Assembly (NCBI GenBank): GCA_008933495.1
Contig: WBUW01000263.1
Span: 1-5,016 of the forward strand
DNA from: Pseudorhodoplanes sp.
Lineage (GTDB): Bacteria; Pseudomonadota; Alphaproteobacteria; Rhizobiales; Xanthobacteraceae
Length of the DNA: 5,016 nt
Direction of reading: 5' to 3'
Of the stretch, positions 1-4,941 are shown piece after piece. Positions within the stretch are counted from its first letter, which is position 1; the number at the start of each line of letters is the position of its first letter. The notes under the pieces were generated by a model, which had not been told where the DNA came from, made no database searches, and worked only from the letters and a program-made list of their open reading frames with translations. A program made the translations under genes and the position numbers.

Positions 1-140
1 TCCGCATGACGCGCCGGTCGCCGGATTTCACGACCGTGACCATCGATCTGGAAGTCTACGATCTCAAGCATCTGACGGCGATCATCGCGCAATTGCGGGC
101 GAAGTCGGTCGTCGCGAACGCGGCCCGTGTGAACGGGTGA
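1..140 (+). CDS. rsh: C-terminal end of RelA/SpoT family bifunctional (p)ppGpp synthetase/hydrolase (partial)
   Basis: Only the last 45 codons are present, read from base 3 to the TGA at 138-140; the rest lies upstream of the window. The peptide runs RMTRRSPDFTTVTIDLEVYD and then a helix-like stretch (LKHLTAIIAQLRAK), ending VVANAARVNG. This matches the final beta-strand/alpha-helix/beta-strand part of the C-terminal ACT (RRM-like) domain of the long alphaproteobacterial Rsh enzymes, which make and degrade the stringent-response alarmone (p)ppGpp in the cytoplasm; the ACT domain has a regulatory, ribosome- or ligand-sensing role. The synthetase and hydrolase domains cannot be seen. The position directly before pdxJ-acpS-lepB-rnc-era is the usual one in Hyphomicrobiales and supports the call. 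Assignment to Rsh is confident; which activities the enzyme retains cannot be judged here. Confidence 0.85.
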   Translation, partial: RMTRRSPDFTTVTIDLEVYDLKHLTAIIAQLRAKSVVANAARVNG

Positions 141-153
141 GCGAACGCCAGCC

Positions 154-157
154 GGAG
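154..157 (+). promoter_or_regulatory. Likely ribosome binding site of pdxJ; bears on start choice
   Basis: GGAG is the only Shine-Dalgarno-like sequence in the short rsh-pdxJ gap. It lies one base before the ATG at 159, too close to serve it, but ten bases before an in-frame GTG at 168. The spacing therefore favours GTG 168, while codon preference favours ATG 159. Confidence 0.4.
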
Positions 158-158
158 A

Positions 159-932
159 ATGCAGAGCGTGTCAGAGACATCCCGCATCCGCCTTGGTGTC
201 AACGTCGATCATGTCGCCACCGTGCGCAACGCGCGCGGCGGACGCCATCCCGATCCGGTCCGCGCCGCGCTGGCTGCGATCGAGGCCGGCGCCGACGGCA
301 TCACCGCGCACCTGCGCGAGGACCGGCGCCATATTGTCGACGACGATATCGCGCGCCTGAAGGCGGAAATCTCCAGGCCGCTGAATTTCGAAATGGCCGC
401 GACGCCGGAAATGCTGGCGATCGCGCTCGCCACCAGGCCGCACGCGGTATGCCTGGTTCCCGAAAAGCGCACCGAGCGGACGACGGAAGGCGGCCTCGAT
501 GTCCTGGCCCAGGGGGCTGTACTGGGTCGGGCGATCGAAGCCCTGCGCAAGGCGTCAATCCGCGTATCGCTGTTCATTGCCGCCGATCCGCCTCAGATCG
601 AGATGGCGGCGCGGCTCGGGGCGCCGGTGATCGAGATTCATACCGGCGCCTGGTGCGAGGCGATCACGCAGGGAAACCGCGCCGAGGCCGAATCCGAATG
701 GCGGCGGATCGATGATGGCGTGCGGCTTGCGACATCGCTGGCGCTGGAGGTGCATGCCGGCCACGGGTTGGACCATGCGACCGCCGAACGGGTCTCGACC
801 CTGCCCGAAATCGTGGAACTCAATATCGGACATTTCATCATCGGCGAGGCGATTTTCGACGGGCTTGGCGAGACGATCCGGCGCATGCGCGCGGCGATGG
901 ATCGCGGGCGCGCCAGGGTGCTTGCGCGATGA
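159..932 (+). CDS. pdxJ: Pyridoxine 5'-phosphate synthase
   Basis: PdxJ catalyses the last ring-closing step of DXP-dependent vitamin B6 synthesis, condensing 3-amino-2-oxopropyl phosphate with 1-deoxy-D-xylulose 5-phosphate to give pyridoxine 5'-phosphate in the cytoplasm. The 257-residue product is a TIM barrel of normal family length. Signature segments appear in order: GVNVDHVATVRNARG (about 13-27), the HLREDRRHI active-site loop (51-59), FEMA (77-80) with the conserved Glu, LVPEKR (99-104), TTEGGLD (108-114), EIHTG (159-163), HAGHGLDH (199-206) with the catalytic His region, and ELNIGHFIIG (220-229), a phosphate-binding stretch. The ATG at 159 is listed as start; a GTG at 168 in the same frame has better ribosome-binding spacing and would remove three residues of a non-conserved leader. 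The gene starts 18 bases after rsh and its TGA overlaps the acpS ATG, so co-transcription and coupled translation are likely. Nothing appears missing. Confidence 0.96.
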   Translation: MQSVSETSRIRLGVNVDHVATVRNARGGRHPDPVRAALAAIEAGADGITAHLREDRRHIVDDDIARLKAEISRPLNFEMAATPEMLAIALATRPHAVCLVPEKRTERTTEGGLDVLAQGAVLGRAIEALRKASIRVSLFIAADPPQIEMAARLGAPVIEIHTGAWCEAITQGNRAEAESEWRRIDDGVRLATSLALEVHAGHGLDHATAERVSTLPEIVELNIGHFIIGEAIFDGLGETIRRMRAAMDRGRARVLAR

Positions 933-1357
933 TCCTGGGCATCGGTTCGGATCTCTGTGACATTCGCCGGATTGAAAAAGTCATTGCGCGCCATGGCGCG
1001 CGCTTCATCGACCGGATTTTCACCGAGGTGGAGAAATCCCGGGCGGAACGGCGCGCGGCGCGGATCGAGACTTATGCCAAGCGCTTTGCCGCCAAGGAGG
1101 CCTGCGCCAAGGCGCTCGGAACCGGATTCCGGCGCGGGGTGTTTTTCCGCGACATGGGAGTGGTCAACCTGCCGTCGGGGCGCCCGACCATGCGGCTCTC
1201 CGGCGGCGCGCTGGCGCGCTTGACGGCCATGACGCCGCCCGGGTTCGAAGCGCGCATCGATGTCAGCCTGACGGACGAATACCCGATCGCGCAGGCGTTC
1301 GTCGTGATATCCGCGGTTCTCAAGAGCGCCGTGGAATCGTCGTCCGGCGCGGGTTGA
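929..1357 (+). CDS. acpS: Holo-[acyl-carrier-protein] synthase
   Basis: AcpS transfers the 4'-phosphopantetheine arm of coenzyme A to a serine of apo-acyl carrier protein, activating it for fatty acid synthesis. The 142-residue protein is slightly long for the family (about 120-135), mainly because of a Ser/Gly-rich tail after the last conserved strand. The N-terminal GIGSDLCDIRRIE (4-16) carries the Mg-binding Asp8, and KRFAAKEACAKALGTG (51-66) carries the second metal ligand, Glu57. The later DVSLTDEYPIAQAFVVIS segment (about 111-128) corresponds to the usual C-terminal SLSH-like strand region. The ATG lies inside the pdxJ stop (ATGA, 929-932), and an AGGGTG at 915-920 gives a good Shine-Dalgarno match eight bases upstream, so this start is well supported. 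Adjacency of pdxJ and acpS is common in proteobacteria. A 16-base perfect palindrome lies inside the gene at 986-1001. Confidence 0.95.
   Translation: MILGIGSDLCDIRRIEKVIARHGARFIDRIFTEVEKSRAERRAARIETYAKRFAAKEACAKALGTGFRRGVFFRDMGVVNLPSGRPTMRLSGGALARLTAMTPPGFEARIDVSLTDEYPIAQAFVVISAVLKSAVESSSGAG
986..1001. repeat. 16-base perfect palindrome inside acpS
   Basis: GCGCGCCATGGCGCGC reads the same on both strands, centred between 993 and 994. It encodes part of the IARHGAR stretch of AcpS. In a GC-rich coding sequence full of GCGC this is probably chance, though it could form a short cruciform or RNA hairpin. Confidence 0.7.
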
Positions 1358-1368
1358 GTTTCTTCTGG

Positions 1369-1390
1369 CAGGGCCCGGCGTGGGGCTCTG
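1369..1390 (+). repeat. Stem-loop in the acpS-lepB gap (possible attenuator or RNA processing site)
   Basis: CAGGGCCC (1369-1376) can pair with GGGCTCTG (1383-1390) around the six-base loop GGCGTG, giving eight pairs, one of them G-U in RNA. It starts 12 bases after the acpS stop. No T-run follows (the next bases are ACGGCGATC), so it does not look like a classical intrinsic terminator. It might be a weak or Rho-assisted stop, a 3'-end stabiliser or an RNase III substrate; the sequence alone does not decide. Confidence 0.45.
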
Positions 1391-1433
1391 ACGGCGATCG
1401 GAACCTCGATAAAAATCTAATAATATCAATTAC
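1388..1433 (+). promoter_or_regulatory. AT-rich island upstream of lepB, possible internal promoter
   Basis: Bases 1409-1433 are strikingly AT-rich in an otherwise GC-rich window (ATAAAAATCTAATAATATC and on). Candidate -10 boxes are TAATAT (1421-1426), TAATAA (1418-1423) and TAAAAA (1410-1415). A CTGACG at 1388-1393 resembles the alphaproteobacterial -35 (TTGACG type) and lies 16 bases before TAAAAA, but the -10 match is poor; TAATAT has no good -35 at 17 bases. Composition and position in the largest intergenic gap suggest a promoter for lepB-rnc-era, but no single -35/-10 pair is convincing. Confidence 0.35.
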
Positions 1434-1511
1434 ATGAAACATGAGCGGCGGTTGATTGCGCCAATATGGGGCAGCCGCTACAAGGGCGCAGGCATTGGCA
1501 ACCCGACGGAC

Positions 1512-1517
1512 AAGAGG
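1512..1517 (+). promoter_or_regulatory. Likely ribosome binding site of lepB; bears on start choice
   Basis: AAGAGG lies three bases before the ATG at 1521 and nine before an in-frame GTG at 1527. It supports translation beginning in this short region, not at the earlier in-frame ATG at 1434, which has no purine-rich sequence before it. Confidence 0.45.
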
Positions 1518-1520
1518 CGC

Positions 1521-2276
1521 ATGAGCGTGACGACCGGTACAAAACGAAAAGAAGGCGGGTTTGGCGAATCCGTCCGCGTGATCGTTCATGCGCTCATCAT
1601 TGCGCTGGTGATCCGGACCTTTCTGTTTCAGCCCTTCAACATTCCGTCCGGCTCGATGAAGGCGACGCTGCTGGTCGGCGACTATCTGTTCGTATCGAAA
1701 TATTCGTACGGCTACAGCCGCTATTCCATTCCCTTCTCGCCGCCGTTGTTTTCCGGCCGCATCCTGTCCTCCGGGCCCGAGCGCGGCGATATCGCGGTGT
1801 TCCGGCTGCCGAAGGACGATTCGACCGACTATATCAAGCGTGTCATCGGCCTGCCCGGCGACCGCATCCGGATGATCGACGGGCTTCTCCACATCAACGG
1901 CCAGCCGGTCAAGCGCGAGCGGATCGATGACTATATTGAAACCGAGGAGACGCCGCGGGCGACGCGCATCAAGCGCTGGCGCGAAACGCTGCCGAACGGC
2001 GTCACCTATACGACGCTCGACCTGATCGATAACGGATTCTACGACAACACCCAGGAATACGTGGTGCCCACAGGCCAGTATTTCATGATGGGTGACAATC
2101 GCGACAACTCGACGGACAGCCGCGTGCTGTCGCAGGTCGGCTATGTCCCGCTCGAAAATTTCGTCGGCCGCGCACAACTGATCTTCTTTTCCGTCGCTGA
2201 GGGCGAGCGGGCCTGGCAGTTCTGGCTCTGGCCCTGGACTGTGCGCTGGAACCGGTTGTTATCGATCGTCCGATGA
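1521..2276 (+). CDS. lepB: Signal peptidase I (leader peptidase)
   Basis: LepB is the inner-membrane serine protease that cleaves signal peptides from exported proteins on the periplasmic side. From ATG 1521 the protein has 251 residues. A short basic N-terminus (TKRKEGG) leads into one membrane segment (about 19-34, VRVIVHALIIALVIRT), followed by the catalytic domain. The nucleophile is Ser45 in FNIPSGSMKATLLVGD, the general base Lys106 in DYIKRVIGLPGDRI, and box E is MGDNRDNSTDSR (190-201). The arrangement of one membrane anchor, rather than the two of E. coli LepB, is usual in alphaproteobacteria. The frame is open upstream to ATG 1434 (280 residues), but those 29 residues lack family character and a ribosome binding site, whereas MSVTTGTK resembles remembered Hyphomicrobiales starts; GTG 1527 is a third option. 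The stop overlaps the rnc ATG (ATGA). The substrate-binding region and C-terminus look complete. Confidence 0.93.
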   Translation: MSVTTGTKRKEGGFGESVRVIVHALIIALVIRTFLFQPFNIPSGSMKATLLVGDYLFVSKYSYGYSRYSIPFSPPLFSGRILSSGPERGDIAVFRLPKDDSTDYIKRVIGLPGDRIRMIDGLLHINGQPVKRERIDDYIETEETPRATRIKRWRETLPNGVTYTTLDLIDNGFYDNTQEYVVPTGQYFMMGDNRDNSTDSRVLSQVGYVPLENFVGRAQLIFFSVAEGERAWQFWLWPWTVRWNRLLSIVR

Positions 2277-3106
2277 CGCGGCGGGCGGACGCAAGGCCGC
2301 GGGCGGGTCCGGACGCGCAGCGGCAAGGCGCGCGACACGGAAGCGACGGAAAAAGCGAGCCGCGCGTCGCCGCCGCACCGGCGAAGAAACCCGAGCCGAA
2401 AGCGCGCGCCAAAGCGCGCATGGCAACGTCGCTGGAGAAGACGGTCGGATACCGGTTCTCGGATGCCGCGTTGCTTGAGCGCGCGCTCACCCACATTTCT
2501 GCGCTCAAGGGAGCGCAGGCCCGCAACGGCAGCTACCAGCGGCTGGAATTTCTCGGCGACCACGTGCTTGGGCTTGCGATCTCGGAAATGCTGTTTGAGG
2601 CCTTTCCGAAGGCGGACGAGGGGGAATTGTCGCGCCGGCTTGCCGATCTCGTCCGTCGCGAAACCTGCGCGGACGTCGCGCGCGCCATCGATCTGGGCGC
2701 TTCGCTGCGGCTGGGCGCCTCCGAGGTCAAGGCCGGCGGCCGCGCGCGGGTCGCGATCCTGGCCGATGTCTGCGAGTCACTGATCGGCGCGGTTTTCCTC
2801 GATGGCGGATACAAGTCGGCGCGCGCCTTTGTCGAGCGGTTCTGGGCCGAGCGGATGCGCAAGCCGGCACGCCCGCTGCGCGATCCCAAGACCGTACTGC
2901 AGGAATGGGCGCAGGCGCGCGGCCTGCCGACGCCGTCCTATCGCGAGGTCGAACGGACCGGGCCGCATCACGATCCGGAATTCCGCGTTGCCGTCATGCT
3001 GCCCGATCGGGAGCCGGCGGAAGGGTGTGGCCGCTCCAAGCGCGCCGCCGAGCAGGCGGCGGCCGCCGCCTTGCTCGCGCGCGAGGGCGTACGGGTCGAT
3101 GTCTGA
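2273..3106 (+). CDS. rnc: Ribonuclease III
   Basis: RNase III cuts double-stranded RNA, processing the rRNA precursor and many mRNAs. The 277-residue protein has three parts: a 49-residue basic, Ala/Pro/Lys/Arg-rich leader that looks disordered, the endonuclease domain (about 53-195), and a double-stranded-RNA-binding domain (about 203-272, from DPKTVLQEWAQ to SKRAAEQAAAAALLA). The signature YQRLEFLGDHVLG (88-100) holds Glu92 and Asp96; ILADVCESLIGAVFLDGG (162-179) holds the catalytic Asp165 and Glu168. Gln89 sits where E. coli has Glu38, a difference also remembered in related bacteria and not expected to inactivate. The start at 2273 overlaps the lepB stop, pointing to coupled translation. 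An internal ATG at 2420 would give a family-sized 228-residue protein, but it has no ribosome binding site and follows a GCGCGC/GCGCGC hairpin (2404-2419), so the long form is preferred though not proven. It overlaps era by eight bases. Confidence 0.95.
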   Translation: MTRRADARPRAGPDAQRQGARHGSDGKSEPRVAAAPAKKPEPKARAKARMATSLEKTVGYRFSDAALLERALTHISALKGAQARNGSYQRLEFLGDHVLGLAISEMLFEAFPKADEGELSRRLADLVRRETCADVARAIDLGASLRLGASEVKAGGRARVAILADVCESLIGAVFLDGGYKSARAFVERFWAERMRKPARPLRDPKTVLQEWAQARGLPTPSYREVERTGPHHDPEFRVAVMLPDREPAEGCGRSKRAAEQAAAAALLAREGVRVDV

Positions 3107-4010
3107 GGCTGACGCCGACACGCGCTGCGGGTTCGTCGCGCTGATCGGCGCGCCCAATGCCGGCAAATCGACACTGCTCAATGCGCTCGTCGGCACCAAG
3201 GTTTCCATCGTTTCGCACAAGGTCCAAACGACCCGCACGATCGTTCGCGGCATCGCGATCGAGGGCAAGGCGCAGCTCATTTTCGTCGATACGCCGGGCA
3301 TCTTTGCCCCGCGCCGCCGGCTGGACCGGGCGATGGTGGCAAGCGCCTGGCAGGGAGCAAGCGACGCCGATCTCTCCGGCATTCTCATCGACGCAAAGAA
3401 AGGCCTCGACGAAGAGGCGCAGGCCATTCTGGCCAGAGCGGCGGACGTCCGCGGCGAGAAATTTCTCGTCCTCAACAAGATCGATCTCGTCGGCAAGGAG
3501 GCCCTGCTCGATCTCGCCCGGCGCGCCAACGAAGAAGCGGTCTTTGCGGCAACTTTCATGGTGTCGGCACTGACGGGTGACGGCGTTGACGATATCAAGC
3601 GATGGATCGGCGAACGGCTGCCGGCCGGGCCGTGGCTTTATCCGGCCGACCAGATTTCCGACGCGCCGCTGCGCCAGCTTGCCGCCGAAATCACGCGCGA
3701 GAAACTCTACGAGCGGCTGCACCAGGAACTGCCGTATCAATCGACGGTGGAAACGGAGACATGGAAGGAGCTCAAGGACGGCTCGGTGCGGGTCGAGCAG
3801 ACGATCTATGTGGAACGCGAGAGCCAGCGCAAGATCGTGCTCGGGCGCGGCGGACAGACGATCAAGGCGATCGGTGCGGACGCGCGGCGCCAGATCGCGG
3901 AGATTGCGGAAGCGCCGGTGCACCTTTTCCTGTTCGTGAAGGTACGCGAGAAATGGGGCGACGACCCGGAGCGCTATCGGCAGATGGGGCTCGAATATCC
4001 CAAGGATTGA
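3099..4010 (+). CDS. era: GTPase Era
   Basis: Era is an essential GTPase that binds the 3' end of 16S rRNA and assists 30S ribosomal subunit maturation, coupling it to growth and division. The 303-residue protein has usual length. The GTPase domain shows G1 GAPNAGKS (17-24), G2 QTTRT (43-47), G3 DTPG (64-67), G4 NKID (126-129) and G5 SAL (156-158). The KH RNA-binding domain follows, with YVERESQRKIVLGRGGQTIK (237-256) carrying the GxxG-type loop, and the protein ends YRQMGLEYPKD. The reading frame is open well upstream inside rnc, but the ATG at 3099 gives the family N-terminus (MSEADADTRCGFVALIG), and GAGGG at 3083-3087 lies 11 bases before it. The eight-base overlap with rnc suggests translational coupling, and joint expression fits since RNase III and Era both act in rRNA maturation. 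No motif is missing. Confidence 0.97.
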   Translation: MSEADADTRCGFVALIGAPNAGKSTLLNALVGTKVSIVSHKVQTTRTIVRGIAIEGKAQLIFVDTPGIFAPRRRLDRAMVASAWQGASDADLSGILIDAKKGLDEEAQAILARAADVRGEKFLVLNKIDLVGKEALLDLARRANEEAVFAATFMVSALTGDGVDDIKRWIGERLPAGPWLYPADQISDAPLRQLAAEITREKLYERLHQELPYQSTVETETWKELKDGSVRVEQTIYVERESQRKIVLGRGGQTIKAIGADARRQIAEIAEAPVHLFLFVKVREKWGDDPERYRQMGLEYPKD

Positions 4011-4079
4011 CGCGCGTGCGACTCGCTCGCAAGGTGGCAGCGAAGAGCCATCAGCGACCGCGTTTCACGGGCCGACCGG

Positions 4080-4817
4080 ATGCAATGGACAGACGAAGCG
4101 GTGGTCCTGGCCGCGAAACGGCATGGCGAGACGAGCGCCATTCTCGACGTGATGACGCGCGAGCACGGGCGCTATCTCGGCCTGGTGCGGGGCGGGGCGA
4201 GCACGCGCATGCGGCCGCTGCTGCAGCCGGGCAATAGCGTACGCGTGACGTGGCGCGCGCGCCTTGAGGAACATCTGGGAGCTTTCGGCGTCGAGGGCCT
4301 GCACCTGAGGGCTGGCGCGCTGCTCGGGGCTTCCCATGCCGTCTATGCCGTCACGCACTTGTCGGCGCTCGCGCGTCTGCTGCCGGAACGCGATCCGCAC
4401 GAGCGGATCTACCATGCGCTTGATGTGACGCTCGGCCACCTCGACGATCCGCAGTTTGCGGCCGCGCTCGTGGTGCGTTTTGAACTGCAGATGCTTGCCG
4501 AGCTCGGGTTCGGGCTTGATCTCGCCCGCTGTGCGGCGACCGGCCGTTCGAGCGGCCTTGCTTTTGTTTCACCCAAGTCGGGGCGGGCCGTGTCGGCGGA
4601 GGCGGGCGAATCCTGGCGCGACAGGCTGTTGCCGCTGCCGGCCTTTCTTCGTGAGGAGGCGAGCGCCGCCCCCTCGCTCGCCGAACTCCTGCAGGGCTTC
4701 GCGCTGACCCAATTTTTCCTCTGCCGGCACGTATTCGAGCCGCGCGGACTTGCGGTATCCGACGCGCGACAGAGTTTCATCGCGGCCGTGACCAAGACGC
4801 TGCCGAGCGCGGCGTGA
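4080..4817 (+). CDS. recO: DNA repair protein RecO
   Basis: RecO works with RecR (and RecF) to load RecA onto SSB-coated single-stranded DNA during recombinational gap repair; it also anneals DNA strands. The 245-residue product has the expected layout: an N-terminal OB-fold (about 1-80) beginning MQWTDEAVVLAAKRHGETSA, with the REHGRYLGLVRGGASTRMRP strand-loop region (27-46), then a helical domain containing LARLLPERDPHERIY (97-111), RFELQMLAELGFGLDLARC (133-151) and VSPKSGRAVS (163-172). Only two cysteines occur (151 and 215), so the four-Cys zinc finger of some RecO proteins is absent. The upstream frame back to the era stop holds no ATG, GTG or TTG, so ATG 4080 is the first possible standard start; the ribosome binding site is weak (ACGGG, 4067-4071). 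The 69-base gap after era has no clear promoter or terminator, so recO probably belongs to the same operon. Confidence 0.95.
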   Translation: MQWTDEAVVLAAKRHGETSAILDVMTREHGRYLGLVRGGASTRMRPLLQPGNSVRVTWRARLEEHLGAFGVEGLHLRAGALLGASHAVYAVTHLSALARLLPERDPHERIYHALDVTLGHLDDPQFAAALVVRFELQMLAELGFGLDLARCAATGRSSGLAFVSPKSGRAVSAEAGESWRDRLLPLPAFLREEASAAPSLAELLQGFALTQFFLCRHVFEPRGLAVSDARQSFIAAVTKTLPSAA

Positions 4818-4822
4818 TCCAA

Positions 4823-4869
4823 GCCGCCGGCTGCTACCCTAATTGCCGGGTCGCCGGGCGACCGGCGGC
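4823..4869. repeat. Inverted repeat with inner hairpin just after recO
   Basis: GCCGCCGG (4823-4830) is a perfect inverted match of CCGGCGGC (4862-4869). Between them GGTCGC (4849-4854) and GCGACC (4858-4863) can form a tight hairpin with a CGG loop; the inner and outer stems share two bases and so compete. It begins five bases after the recO stop. No T-run follows, so any role as a terminator is uncertain. Confidence 0.4.
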
Positions 4870-4888
4870 CTCAGTTGAAATGCAAGAG

Positions 4889-4929
4889 CGAAAGCCGGCC
4901 ATCAGGCAGCGCCTGCTGGCCGCATTTCG
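4889..4929. terminator. Long imperfect inverted repeat between convergent genes, candidate bidirectional terminator
   Basis: The arms are symmetrical about base 4909. CGAAA (4889-4893) pairs with TTTCG (4925-4929), CGGCCA (4896-4901) with TGGCCG (4917-4922), and CAGGC (4903-4907) with GCCTG (4911-4915), leaving two small mismatched positions and the loop AGC: 16 of 19 positions pair. GAAA on one side and TTTC on the other give a short U-tract for transcripts from either strand. The site lies between recO and a minus-strand gene end, where a two-way terminator is expected. The U-tract is short, and an extragenic palindrome of REP type is an alternative. Confidence 0.45.
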
Positions 4930-4941
4930 ACGGTGTCCGTG

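Noticed and set aside
137..715. A 192-codon open frame overlapping pdxJ on the plus strand
   Set aside because: Its product is an Arg/Pro/Gly-rich low-complexity sequence from an alternate frame of pdxJ, whose own frame has all family motifs.
986..1001. The acpS palindrome as a transcription factor operator
   Set aside because: It lies within coding sequence, is made of common Arg/Ala codons and GCGC repeats, and has no promoter next to it.
638..1429. A 263-codon minus-strand open frame across pdxJ and acpS
   Set aside because: It spans two well-supported plus-strand genes antisense and its translation has no recognisable domain; long antisense frames are common in GC-rich DNA.
1320..2177. 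A 285-codon minus-strand open frame opposite lepB
   Set aside because: It is antisense to the conserved lepB coding sequence and crosses the intergenic gap; no motif or ribosome binding site supports it.
2404..2419. GCGCGC/GCGCGC hairpin in rnc as a regulatory element
   Set aside because: GCGC-rich self-complementary stretches are frequent in this window and this one lies within the coding sequence; it was used only as minor evidence against the internal start.
2802..3098. Upstream extension of the era frame by 99 codons within rnc
   Set aside because: The extra residues are Arg/Ser/Pro-rich out-of-frame rnc sequence, while ATG 3099 with GAGGG upstream gives the normal Era N-terminus.
2994..3923. 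A 309-codon minus-strand open frame opposite era
   Set aside because: Its composition is that of an antisense shadow and era on the plus strand shows all five GTPase motifs and the KH domain.
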